A DNA stretch of 64,000 bases, from contig NZ_JAKSXV010000096.1 of the NCBI RefSeq assembly GCF_022829345.1, positions 310,001-374,000 on the forward strand, written 5' to 3'. Under the pieces are notes generated by a model that was given only the letters and a program-made list of their open reading frames with translations, was not told the origin of the DNA and ran no database searches. The number at the start of each line of letters is the position of its first letter. Positions within the stretch are counted from its first letter, which is position 1. The DNA is from Methylobacterium sp. J-090 (GTDB taxonomy: Bacteria > Pseudomonadota > Alphaproteobacteria > Rhizobiales > Beijerinckiaceae). Made by a program: the position numbers and the translations under genes. Shown in pieces: positions 33,562 to 40,848 of the stretch.

Positions 33562-35145
33562 TCAGCCCCGCCCCGGCGCCGCGGGGTAGCCCGTCGCCAG
33601 CCCGTCCAGGAAGCGGTCGGCCTCCGCCACGATGGTGGCCCGGCGTGGCCCGTCCCACGATGCGAGGGTCCGGTAGGGCATCGCCATGCGCTGGTTCCGG
33701 GACAGGGTGTCGGCGTTGCGGATCAGGAATGCCCAATACAGGTAATTGAACGGACAGGCCTTGGGGCCGGTCTTGACCTTGGGACTGTAGGCGCAGCCGC
33801 CGCAATAGTTCGACATGCGATCGATGTAGGCGCCGCCCGCCGCATAGGGCTTCGACGACATCACCCCGCCATCCGCGAAGATCGCCATCCCGTGGACGTT
33901 CGGGAGCTCGACCCATTCGTAGGCGTCGGCATAGACCACGAGGTACCATTCCTCGATCTCGGCCGGACGGATGCCGGCGAGGAGGGCGAAATTGCCGGTG
34001 ATCATGAGCCGGTTGATGTGATGGGCGTAGGCGTGGCGCCGGGTGTCCTCGATCGCCTGATGCAGGCAGTTCATCCCCGTTTCGCCGGTCCAGTAGAAGG
34101 TCGGCAACGCACGCTCCGCCCCGAGGGCGTTGCTGTTCGCGTAGTCCGGCATGCGCAACCAGTAGACCCCGCGGACGAACTCACGCCAGCCGAGGATCTG
34201 GCGCACGAAGCCCTCGATGGCGTTCAGCGGCACCCGCCCCGCCCGGTACTCGGCGAGCGCCCGGTCGACCACCTCGCGGGCGGTCAGAAGTCCGGCGTTG
34301 AGGTAGGGCGACAAGGTCGCGTGATAGAGGAACGGTTCGCCCGAGCGCATGGCATCCTGATAGTCCCCGAAGGCGGGAAGGCAGGCCGTGGCGAAGTCCT
34401 CGAGGGCCGCCAGGGCCTGTCCCCGCGTCACGCCCCAGCTGAAGCCGTCGAGATCGCCGAAATGCCCGGCGAAGCGGGCGGCCACGAGGGTCATGACCGC
34501 TCGGGTGGTCGCGTCCGGCGCGAAGCGCAGGCGCTGCGGCGGAGCCCGGTCGGCCGGCCAGGGTTTTCGGTTCTCGGCGTCGAAGTTCCAGCGACCACCG
34601 GCCGGCGCCCCGTCCTCCATGAGCAGGCCGGTCCGGGTGCGCATGGCATGGTAGAACGGTTCCATGCGGTAGCTGGCCTTGCCCCCGGCCCAGGCGGCGA
34701 AGGCCGCGCGGGAACAGTAGAAGCGGGTGTCGGGCCTGATCTCGACGGGGACGTTGAGACGGGTCCGCCAGCCTTCCATGGCCGCCAGGACCCGCGCTTC
34801 CCCGGGCTCCGTGACCACGATCGCGTCGGGCAGGTGCCGGCGGGCGGCGCGCTCCAGCTCGCCCGTGAAGGACCCTGTGTTGGCGGGGTCGTCGAGGGCG
34901 ACGTAGTCGACCCGGATGCCCTCGGCGCGCAGATCCTCCGCGAAGTGGCGCATGGCCGAGAGGATCAGGGTGATCTTCTGCTTGTGGTGCGGAACGTAGG
35001 TCGCCTCCTCCATCACCTCGACCATCAGCACGGTATCGGTCTCGGGATCGAGGCCGTCGAGGGTCGGGAGGGTTCGGGTCAGCTGGTCGCCGAGGACGAA
35101 GCGAAGGGCGGACGAGCGTAGGGCGGACAAGCGAGGGGCAGACAT
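33562..35145 (-). CDS. phrB: (6-4) photolyase / FeS bacterial cryptochrome (PhrB type)
   Basis: A 527-residue cryptochrome/photolyase of the FeS-BCP group. The four cluster cysteines are Cys360 ('GMNCLHQ'), Cys448 and Cys451 ('NYCGGCAYS') and Cys464 ('KACPFN'); their spacing equals that of Agrobacterium PhrB (350, 438, 441, 454). Other blocks: 'RFVLGDQLTR', 'VLMVEVMEEATYVPHHKQK', 'YAHHINRLMITGNFALLAG', 'GMAIFADGGVMSSKPYAAGG'. PhrB repairs (6-4) photoproducts with FAD, a lumazine antenna and the Fe-S cluster; alternatively it could be a signalling cryptochrome. The start is 35145; an in-frame TTG adds two residues. It precedes the spore-photoproduct-lyase-like gene. Confidence 0.92.
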   Translation of the reverse strand: MSAPRLSALRSSALRFVLGDQLTRTLPTLDGLDPETDTVLMVEVMEEATYVPHHKQKITLILSAMRHFAEDLRAEGIRVDYVALDDPANTGSFTGELERAARRHLPDAIVVTEPGEARVLAAMEGWRTRLNVPVEIRPDTRFYCSRAAFAAWAGGKASYRMEPFYHAMRTRTGLLMEDGAPAGGRWNFDAENRKPWPADRAPPQRLRFAPDATTRAVMTLVAARFAGHFGDLDGFSWGVTRGQALAALEDFATACLPAFGDYQDAMRSGEPFLYHATLSPYLNAGLLTAREVVDRALAEYRAGRVPLNAIEGFVRQILGWREFVRGVYWLRMPDYANSNALGAERALPTFYWTGETGMNCLHQAIEDTRRHAYAHHINRLMITGNFALLAGIRPAEIEEWYLVVYADAYEWVELPNVHGMAIFADGGVMSSKPYAAGGAYIDRMSNYCGGCAYSPKVKTGPKACPFNYLYWAFLIRNADTLSRNQRMAMPYRTLASWDGPRRATIVAEADRFLDGLATGYPAAPGRG

Positions 35146-35236
35146 GGGCAACGGGTCTCGCGCGGAACGTCGACCGGTTCTAGCGTTCCCCGTTCGTTCT
35201 GGATCGCCCCGAAAGGTCGCACCCGGTTTCGCCGAG

Positions 35237-35354
35237 CGACGGCGCGCCCGCCATGGCCACCGCCGCCTTCCTCCTGAACGACGAGGACGAAGGGCCCCCG
35301 GCCGTGCGGTTCACCGACATCGCGGATGACCGGAAGCGAACGGAGGCTTGGTAG
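35237..35354 (+). pseudogene. decayed duplicate of the prfC 3' end
   Basis: The stretch reads 'GAPAMATAAFLL' then 'EGPPAVRFTDIADDRKR', against the intact prfC end 'GAPVFMATTAFSL' and 'RAPAVRFTDIKDYQKR'. Bases 35298-35321 are identical over 24 positions to 31309-31332 of prfC. Only about 35 codons remain, with no GTPase part before them, ending at TAG 35352-35354. It is therefore a fragment, not a gene. It lies between the photolyase gene and the DUF2189 gene; nothing else is seen in the 463-base gap. Confidence 0.85.
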
Positions 35355-35608
35355 GCCGGCGGCGCGTTTCCGACCAACCCGCCGTGAAGCATCGGCTTTC
35401 GTCGAAAGCGATGCCCGCTTTCGGACCGATCTCCGATGTTCGGCACGCATCAACTGTATAGCCAAGGTTCCACGCCGTCGAATTGGGCGGACAGCGCGCC
35501 GTTCCGGGTGTAGCCTGTGGGCCATCTGCTCTCGACATCTGCGAGCGTGGTTCGTGTGTCTCGCCTGTGGACGGTCGCGAGCGTCACCCTGATCGAGGGC
35601 GGACCACC

Positions 35609-36400
35609 ATGGCGACCATTCAGACACTCCACCAAGCTCGGGACACCGCCCAACCGGCGGTCCGCGACATCGGCGCCGAGGACCTCAGGGCCTCGCTCCG
35701 GCAAGGCCTGGACGATTTCCTGGCCATGCCGAGCCACGTCTTCTTCCTCGGGCTGATCTATCCCCTGGCGGGGGTGTTCCTCGCCGGACTCACCTTCGGC
35801 AACAACGTCCTGCCGATGCTGTTTCCCCTGGCGGCCGGCTTCGCCCTCATCGGGCCGTTCGCGGCCGTCGGCCTCTACGAACTCAGCCGTCGCCGCGCGG
35901 CCGGCCTCGATACGGACGGGCGCCGCGCCTTCACCAGCCTGCGGCGGCATTCGGCCTGGGCCCTCGGCATGCTCGGCCTCGTCCTGGCGGTGATCTTCGT
36001 CGCCTGGCTCATCGCCGCGCAGGGCCTGTACTGGGCACTCTACGGCACGGCGCAGCCCGACACGGTGCTGGGCTTCGTCGCCGACGTCCTCACCACGCCG
36101 CGCGGCTGGGCGCTGATCGTGCTCGGCAACCTCGTGGGCTTCGCGTTCTCGGTGCTGGTGCTCGCCGTCAGCCTCGTCTCGGTGCCGATGGTGGTGGACC
36201 GGCACGTCGATGCGCTCACGGCCGTCGAGACCTCGCTTGCGGCCTTCCGGCGCAACCCGCGCACCCTCGTGGCCTGGGGCTTCGTCGTCGCCGGGCTGCT
36301 GGTGATGGGCTCGCTGCCGCTCTTCATCGGCCTCGCCGTGGTCATGCCGGTCCTCGGGCACGCCACCTGGCACCTCTACCGGCGCCTCGTGCCGGCCTGA
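35609..36400 (+). CDS. DUF2189 integral membrane protein
   Basis: A 263-residue protein with six predicted membrane helices. 'VRDIGAEDLRASLRQGLDDF' at the N terminus, 'FGNNVLPMLFPLAAGFALIG', 'ALYGTAQPDTVLGFVADVLT' and the late 'SVPMVVDRHVDALTAVETSL' are typical of DUF2189, which is widespread in alphaproteobacteria and of unknown role (possibly linked to cytochrome oxidase subunit context in some genomes). The ATG at 35609 is chosen because upstream in-frame sequence is not conserved-looking. It is convergent with the CheY-like gene. Confidence 0.87.
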   Translation: MATIQTLHQARDTAQPAVRDIGAEDLRASLRQGLDDFLAMPSHVFFLGLIYPLAGVFLAGLTFGNNVLPMLFPLAAGFALIGPFAAVGLYELSRRRAAGLDTDGRRAFTSLRRHSAWALGMLGLVLAVIFVAWLIAAQGLYWALYGTAQPDTVLGFVADVLTTPRGWALIVLGNLVGFAFSVLVLAVSLVSVPMVVDRHVDALTAVETSLAAFRRNPRTLVAWGFVVAGLLVMGSLPLFIGLAVVMPVLGHATWHLYRRLVPA

Positions 36401-36460
36401 CGGCGAAGGCCTGACGGCGCATCGGTCCGGAGCGGCCTTCGAAGAGCCGGAGGCCGTCCG

Positions 36461-36913
36461 TCAGAACTTGCCCAGCATGGGGAAATCGACGCTCAGCGCG
36501 GATTCGGCGGCGAGGGGGGCCTCGCGTTTGCGCGGCTTGCGGTTGATGACCTGCTTCAGCTTGGATTTCAGCACCGACATGTCGAACGGCTTCAGGATGA
36601 AGGCATCGGCGCCGGCCTGGTGGGCGAGGTTGATGTCCTCGAAGTCGAACGAGGCCTCGGTCAGGATGAAGGGCGTGTTCATCAGGGCGTCGTCGGCCCG
36701 GATCTCGCGCAGGAAGGCGAGGCCGTCCATGGGCTCCATGTCGAGGTCGGAGATCACGAGGGCGTACTTGCGGGTGCGCAGGCGTTCGAGGGCCGTGGCC
36801 GCATCGTTGACGCCGTCCACATCCGGAAACCCGAGCCGGTTCATGAGCAGGACGACGAGCTTCAGGAGCTTGTCCTGGTCGTCGACGATGAGGATCGGAG
36901 GCGTCTCGCTCAT
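36461..36913 (-). CDS. CheY-like response regulator
   Basis: A 150-residue receiver plus a 28-residue basic/variable tail. Asp11/Asp12 ('ILIVDDQDK'), phosphoacceptor Asp56 ('LVISDLDMEPMDGL'), Thr85 and Lys108 ('AFILKPF') are present. The tail ends 'SVDFPMLGKF'. It lies 115 bases downstream of the BLUF protein gene on the same strand and 1.5 kb from the flagellar cluster, so a link between light sensing and motility or a phosphorelay is possible (inference). Confidence 0.88.
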   Translation of the reverse strand: MSETPPILIVDDQDKLLKLVVLLMNRLGFPDVDGVNDAATALERLRTRKYALVISDLDMEPMDGLAFLREIRADDALMNTPFILTEASFDFEDINLAHQAGADAFILKPFDMSVLKSKLKQVINRKPRKREAPLAAESALSVDFPMLGKF

Positions 36914-37028
36914 GAATCGTGGATCTCAGGCCGTGGCGGCGACAGGTCGTCCGGGGGATCGATGTCTCTCGGGACACGTCCGCCGCACCGGGGGGTGCGC
37001 GACGAGACCCGGCGTTTCGGGAGCACCG

Positions 37029-37496
37029 TCAGACGAACAGGTGATCGATGCCCTGCTTCGACATGGATTCCGTCTGCAGTTGCATGGCGAGGGCGTGGAT
37101 GCCGCCGGCCTTCGGCGTCCCGCGCTGGAACATCGGCATCAGGTTCGCCTTCAGGAAGATGGCCTCGTTGACCGGGCCGCGCACGCCGGTGGAGAACGAG
37201 TGCACGAATTCCCGCTTCACGATCTCGCGCCATTCCACGATCTGCACGTCGCGGTGGCGCGAATCGGCGGCGATCCGGTTGAAGGTGTCGTTGACCGAAG
37301 CACGCTCGCCCTCGATGATCTGGGCGGCGACGTTCTGCTCGACCACGAGGAAACTGGTGATGACGGAGAATTCGTTCTTCTTCTGCGCGTGCCGGGTGAT
37401 TTCGTTGAGCTGACGGCTGCGCGTCGGCGCATCGGCCGCCAGGTTGAGCCGGGAGAAGTAGATGAGGTGGACGAGACTCGTCCGCTTGGCGCGCAT
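37029..37496 (-). CDS. BLUF domain blue-light sensor protein
   Basis: A 155-residue protein. Residues 8-105 align with BLUF domains: 'LVHLIYFSRLNL' (Tyr13), 'AQKKNEFSVITSFLVVEQ' (Asn41), 'NVAAQIIEGERASVNDTF' (Gln59) and 'RIAADSRHRDVQIVEWREI'. The flavin-switch Tyr, Asn and Gln are all kept, with the Asn-Gln spacing of AppA (18). The Gly of the common ITG is Ser, and the usual aromatic residues before Gln are Ala. A C-terminal helical part of about 50 residues follows. It is upstream of a CheY-like gene on the same strand. The start at 37496 is favoured over 37577. Confidence 0.8.
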   Translation of the reverse strand: MRAKRTSLVHLIYFSRLNLAADAPTRSRQLNEITRHAQKKNEFSVITSFLVVEQNVAAQIIEGERASVNDTFNRIAADSRHRDVQIVEWREIVKREFVHSFSTGVRGPVNEAIFLKANLMPMFQRGTPKAGGIHALAMQLQTESMSKQGIDHLFV

Positions 37497-37609
37497 GATC
37501 GTGGCCCGTGATGTCCGCAACGGAAGCCTAGACAGAAGAGACATAACGGGGCGTAAAGACCACCGGCGCGCGGACACCGCTCATCGTCAGACCCGTTCGG
37601 GAGCAAATC

Positions 37610-37927
37610 ATGCCGGGATCGTCGGCCAAAGGGTTCCTCGTCGCCCTCGGATTGGGGATCGGGCTCGCCGGCCCGGCCTTGGCCCGCGAGCGGGCGGTTG
37701 CGCCGGCCGGGGATCTCCTGCCGTGCCCGTCGCAGGGGGCCGGGTTCGTCCGGGTGCCGGGCACCACCACCTGCCTGCGCCTGTCCGGCCGGGTGGCGGC
37801 CGGCCTCGCGGCGGACCGACGGACCACCGCGCCGCTCTCCATGGGCCGCCTGTCCATCGACACGCGCACGGCCACGGAGTACGGCCCCGTCCGCGGCTTC
37901 GTGCGCATGGGGACCGGCCGGCCCTGA
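37610..37927 (+). CDS. very short porin-like protein (truncated Porin_2 type)
   Basis: A 105-residue protein with a signal peptide (about 1-25, '...GIGLAGPALARE'). The mature part 'LPCPSQGAGFVRVPGTTTCL' then 'RLSGRVAAGLAADRR' and 'SIDTRTATEYGPVRGFVRMG' equals the first two strands of Rhizobiales porins (which are 400-500 residues) and includes the pair of cysteines seen there. It stops in a normal way, and no remaining porin sequence follows before the next gene, 4 bases away. A good GGGAG precedes the ATG. It may be a real short protein or a deletion derivative. Confidence 0.6.
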   Translation: MPGSSAKGFLVALGLGIGLAGPALARERAVAPAGDLLPCPSQGAGFVRVPGTTTCLRLSGRVAAGLAADRRTTAPLSMGRLSIDTRTATEYGPVRGFVRMGTGRP

Positions 37928-37931
37928 TCCC

Positions 37932-38417
37932 TCACAGGCTGCGCGACAGCACCAGGGACTGGCCGGCGCCCATGCCGGGGCGGGCGTAGGGGGAGGGGGC
38001 GTGCGACGGGCGGCCGTAGACGGTGGGCGCGCGGGCGCGGCCGACTTCCTCGGCGAGCGACTTCACCAGCCCCTCCGAGACGGAGCGGGCCGTGGCGAGC
38101 ACCATCTGGTTGGCCTCCACCACCGCCGTGAAGCGCCGATGGGCCGCCTTGAGGGCCTCGAGGCCCTCGGGGGCGAAGCGCGCGAGCGCGATGGCATTGG
38201 CCTTGATGGTCTCGAGCCCCTGGAGGTAGGCCGCCGACAGGCCGGTCTTGCGCTCGGCCTCCGCCAGCCCCTCGCGCAGGCGCCCGACGCGGATGTGGTC
38301 GCTCTCCCGGGCGAGCACGCCCTCCAGTGCCTCCAGACTCTCCATCACCCGGGCCACGAGGCTGCCGGCCCCCGCGCGGTCGACGATGCGAAGAGACCCT
38401 TCAGTTGACGCTGCCAC
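37932..38417 (-). CDS. FlbY/FlgN-like flagellar protein
   Basis: A 161-residue, mostly helical protein: 'SLVARVMESLEALEGVLARE', 'GLAEAERKTGLSAAYLQGLE', 'TIKANAIALARFAPEGLEAL' and a proline-rich tail. The position right after flgI and cheL, overlapping the cheL stop by 17 bases, is that of flbY in Caulobacter; helical content is that of FlgN-type export chaperones for hook-associated proteins. Name based on position rather than a specific motif. Confidence 0.6.
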   Translation of the reverse strand: MAASTEGSLRIVDRAGAGSLVARVMESLEALEGVLARESDHIRVGRLREGLAEAERKTGLSAAYLQGLETIKANAIALARFAPEGLEALKAAHRRFTAVVEANQMVLATARSVSEGLVKSLAEEVGRARAPTVYGRPSHAPSPYARPGMGAGQSLVLSRSL

Positions 38418-38781
38418 GGCCGCCCTCCTGCATCTTCATCATCTCGCGGAACACCTGATCGCCGATGCCGACGCCGCCGCTCTTCACGATCTGGCCGGCA
38501 TATTCCTTGGTGAGCATCGAGCGGTAGACGCCGCCGCCGGTGCCGTTGTCGCCGAGCGGCCCCTCGGTGCCCTCGGACTGGGCGAGGCGATCGAGGCTCT
38601 GCTCGAGGAACATGGTCTCGAACTCGTTCGAGGCCTTGCGCGCCTTCGCCTCGGCGGCGCTCTTCGGCGTCGCGGTGGCGGCGGCGGTCTTCGAGGCACC
38701 CGCCACCGTCTTGGCGATGTCGCCGACGATGGCCTTTCCGACGCCGATGGCGGCGGAGGCGGCGAGGGGAGCAAGCAGCAT
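38401..38781 (-). CDS. cheL: rod-binding protein CheL (FlgJ N-terminal-like)
   Basis: A 126-residue protein. The block 'KASNEFETMFLEQSLDRL' and the end 'YRSMLTKEYAGQIVKSGGVG' with 'IGDQVFREMMKMQE' are the rod-binding domain of FlgJ, here without a muramidase domain, as in alphaproteobacterial CheL. It helps rod assembly. The start at 38781 has GAGAGG with a 6-base gap; an in-frame TTG six bases upstream was rejected. It lies 37 bases after flgI and overlaps the next gene. Confidence 0.88.
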   Translation of the reverse strand: MLLAPLAASAAIGVGKAIVGDIAKTVAGASKTAAATATPKSAAEAKARKASNEFETMFLEQSLDRLAQSEGTEGPLGDNGTGGGVYRSMLTKEYAGQIVKSGGVGIGDQVFREMMKMQEGGRGSVN

Positions 38782-38818
38782 GGTCAACCTCTCGTGCGGG
38801 AAGGAAAGGGAAGCGGCA

Positions 38819-39958
38819 TCACATCACCTCGATATCGGCCTGGAGGGCGCCCGAGGCCTTGATCGCCTGGAGGATCGAGATGAGGTCGCGGGGGCCTACG
38901 CCGAGCGCGTTCAGGCCGTCGACGAGCTCGCGCAGGGTCACGCCCTCCTTGACCAGGGCGAGCTTGTTGCCCTCGCCGGTATCGACCTTCACGCCGGTGC
39001 GCGGCACCACCGTGGTCTGGCCGTTGGACAGGGGCGCGGGCTGGCTCACCTGCGGCTGCTCGGTGATGGTGACGGTGAGGTTGCCCTGCGCGATGGCGAC
39101 GGTGGAGACCCGGACGTCCCGGCCCATGACGATGATGCCCGAGCGCTCGTCGACGATGACCCGCGCGGTCTGGTCGGGCTCGACCTTGAGCTGCTCGATC
39201 TCGGTGACGAGGCGGATCATGTTGCCGTTGTACTTCGGCGGGATCTGCAGGGTAACGGTGGCGGGGTCCGTCGGCTCGGCGGTGTCGGCGCCCATGAAAT
39301 CGTTGATGGCGGCCGCGATCCGCTTCGAGGTGGTGAAGTCGGGGTTGCGCAGGGACAGGCGCAAGGAGCGCATGTCGTTCATCTTGAACGCCATCTCGCG
39401 CTCGATCATCGCCCCGTTGGGCACGCGCCCGTTGGTGGGCACGCCCCGGGTGATCTTGGCGGCGTCGCCCTCGGCGGAGAATCCCGCAATGGCGACCGAT
39501 CCCTGGGCCAGGGCGTAGACCTCGCCGTCGGCGCCCAGCAGCGGCGTCACCAGCAGGGTGCCGCCCTGGAGGGACTTCGCGTCGCCGAGCGACGACACGG
39601 TGATGTCGATGCGGTTGCCCTGGGTGGCGAAGGGCGGCAGGCTCGCCGTCACCATCACGGCGGCGAGATTCTGGGTCCGCATGGTGGCGCCCCGCGTGTT
39701 GACCCCGAGGCGCTCCAGCATGGCCTGGAGCGACTGCTTGGTGAACGGGATGTTGTTGAGGGTGTCGCCGGTGCCGTTGAGGCCGACGACGATGCCGTAG
39801 CCGACGAGCTGGTTCTGGCGCACGCCCTCGATGCTCGCCATGTCCTTAACCCGCGACAGGGCGAAGGCCCGGTTCGGGGCCGCCAGCGTCAGGGCGCAGG
39901 CCAGGGCCATCAGGCACCGGGCGAGGCGTTCGATCGATGACGGCATCTGAATTCGCAT
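38819..39958 (-). CDS. flgI: flagellar P-ring protein
   Basis: A 379-residue periplasmic protein that forms the P ring around the flagellar rod. After a signal peptide ('LMALACALTLAAPNRAFA'), the mature start is 'LSRVKDMASIEGVRQNQLVG' with 'YGIVVGLNGTGDTLNNIPFT', both typical. Also present: 'LLVTPLLGADGEVYALAQG', 'MRSLRLSLRNPDFTTSKRIA' and the C-terminal 'NALGVGPRDLISILQAIKAS'. It is the first gene of flgI-cheL-flbY and is divergent from fliX. ATG 39958 is chosen over an in-frame longer start; another in-frame ATG lies four codons later (39946). Confidence 0.95.
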   Translation of the reverse strand: MRIQMPSSIERLARCLMALACALTLAAPNRAFALSRVKDMASIEGVRQNQLVGYGIVVGLNGTGDTLNNIPFTKQSLQAMLERLGVNTRGATMRTQNLAAVMVTASLPPFATQGNRIDITVSSLGDAKSLQGGTLLVTPLLGADGEVYALAQGSVAIAGFSAEGDAAKITRGVPTNGRVPNGAMIEREMAFKMNDMRSLRLSLRNPDFTTSKRIAAAINDFMGADTAEPTDPATVTLQIPPKYNGNMIRLVTEIEQLKVEPDQTARVIVDERSGIIVMGRDVRVSTVAIAQGNLTVTITEQPQVSQPAPLSNGQTTVVPRTGVKVDTGEGNKLALVKEGVTLRELVDGLNALGVGPRDLISILQAIKASGALQADIEVM

Positions 39959-40103
39959 GGTGCGCTTCGATGGAGGGCTCAGTCCATCCGCAATCTGCCA
40001 GGAGCATGCCAACCGCACGATTTCCGCAAACCGTTGAAATCGAACAAGTTTTTCTGGCATCGAAGCCGGTGTGAGCGGCCCTGCCGGGCGCGCTTCGTGC
40101 CGA

Positions 40104-40122
40104 CCCGGCAGGTTCTGCCGGG
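40104..40122. promoter_or_regulatory. palindromic site in the flgI/fliX control region (ftr-like)
   Basis: CCCGGCA (40104-40110) and TGCCGGG (40116-40122) with spacer GGTTC: perfect 7-bp arms. The core CGGCA-N5-TGCC recurs at 48101-48115 and 58822-58835 in the other two divergent flagellar control regions. This is like ftr sites bound by FlbD in Caulobacter (assignment inferred). Confidence 0.6.
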
Positions 40123-40125
40123 GTG

Positions 40126-40142
40126 TTTACCGGTGGTTAACC
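40126..40142. promoter_or_regulatory. degenerate CtrA box in the flgI/fliX control region
   Basis: TTTA-CCGGTGG-TTAACC: one mismatch to the CtrA consensus TTAA-N7-TTAAC, placed 3 bases after the palindrome. The whole 319-base gap (39959-40277) between flgI and fliX contains no gene. Confidence 0.5.
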
Positions 40143-40277
40143 ACTCCGGCCGGATTCTGCCGCCTCGCACCGATCCCCATCCCCGCGTCGGGGGAGGTCG
40201 GGTCGGCCGCCCCCCGGCTCCGCGCGGCTCCGGGGCGGATGAGAGGGGCCGCGCGGGTTCGGAACGGTCGTCCCACC

Positions 40278-40703
40278 ATGCGCATCGACCCCCGCTTCGC
40301 CGCCGCCCCCGCGGGTGGGGCCGCCGCGCCGCGCCGCCCGGAGACGGGCCCGGCCTTCGCCCTCGGGCCGATGCCGGCCGCGACCACGAGCGCCGCCGCG
40401 ACGCCCACCGCCTCGCTCGCCGGCCTCGACGCGATCCTCACCCTCCAGACCAACGCCGACACGCCCGAGGAACGCCGCCGCCGCGCGACCCGGCGCGGCC
40501 ACGACCTCCTCGACGGCCTCGACCGCCTGAAGGCCTCCCTCATCATGGGACGGGTCTCGACCCGGGACCTCCAGGCCATCGCCGGGCGCCTGTCGCAGCG
40601 CAGCGGCGACAGCGGCGACCCCCGCCTCGACGGCCTCATCGCCGACATCGAATTGCGGGCGGCCGTGGAACTCGCCAAGCTCTCCGTCTCCCGCGCCGCC
40701 TGA
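40278..40703 (+). CDS. fliX: flagellar assembly regulator FliX
   Basis: A 141-residue protein of the FliX family, found only in alphaproteobacteria, which couples class II flagellar assembly to the activator FlbD. An Ala/Pro-rich N-terminal half is followed by 'LDAILTLQTNADTPEERRRR', 'ATRRGHDLLDGLDRLKASLI' and 'RLDGLIADIELRAAVELAKL'. Its position divergent from flgI is the same as in Caulobacter. ATG 40278 fits the family length. FlbD itself is not in this window. A dispersed repeat begins right at its stop codon. Confidence 0.88.
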   Translation: MRIDPRFAAAPAGGAAAPRRPETGPAFALGPMPAATTSAAATPTASLAGLDAILTLQTNADTPEERRRRATRRGHDLLDGLDRLKASLIMGRVSTRDLQAIAGRLSQRSGDSGDPRLDGLIADIELRAAVELAKLSVSRAA

Positions 40704-40741
40704 GCGAAACCCGACTCCGCCATCCAGAAGGGATCAAGCGG
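40702..40741. repeat. dispersed short repeat, copy 3
   Basis: GAGCGAAACCCGACTCCGCC then ATCCAGAAGGGATCAAGCGG matches the 23127-23166 copy at 33 of 40 positions by eye. It overlaps the fliX stop codon by two bases. Confidence 0.8.
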
Positions 40742-40780
40742 CGTTGGGATGGGATCCTCGAAGACCCCCGGAACGACGAA

Positions 40781-40814
40781 GGCCGTGCACGATCCTGTCG
40801 GATCGGGCACGGCC
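40781..40814. repeat. 34-base palindrome between convergent fliX and DUF892 genes
   Basis: GGCCGTGC (40781-40788) pairs with GCACGGCC (40807-40814), and GATCC (40791-40795) with GGATC (40800-40804). The half CCGATCC...GGATCGG is shared with the palindrome at 28179-28196, so a REP-like family is likely. No T tract; it may still act as a weak bidirectional terminator. Confidence 0.6.
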
Positions 40815-40848
40815 TGGCGTCGCGTCCCGTCGGGCTGCGAACCGGGGA

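Noticed and set aside
39846..39860. TTAACCCGCGACAGG inside flgI
   Set aside because: Second half absent and position within coding sequence.
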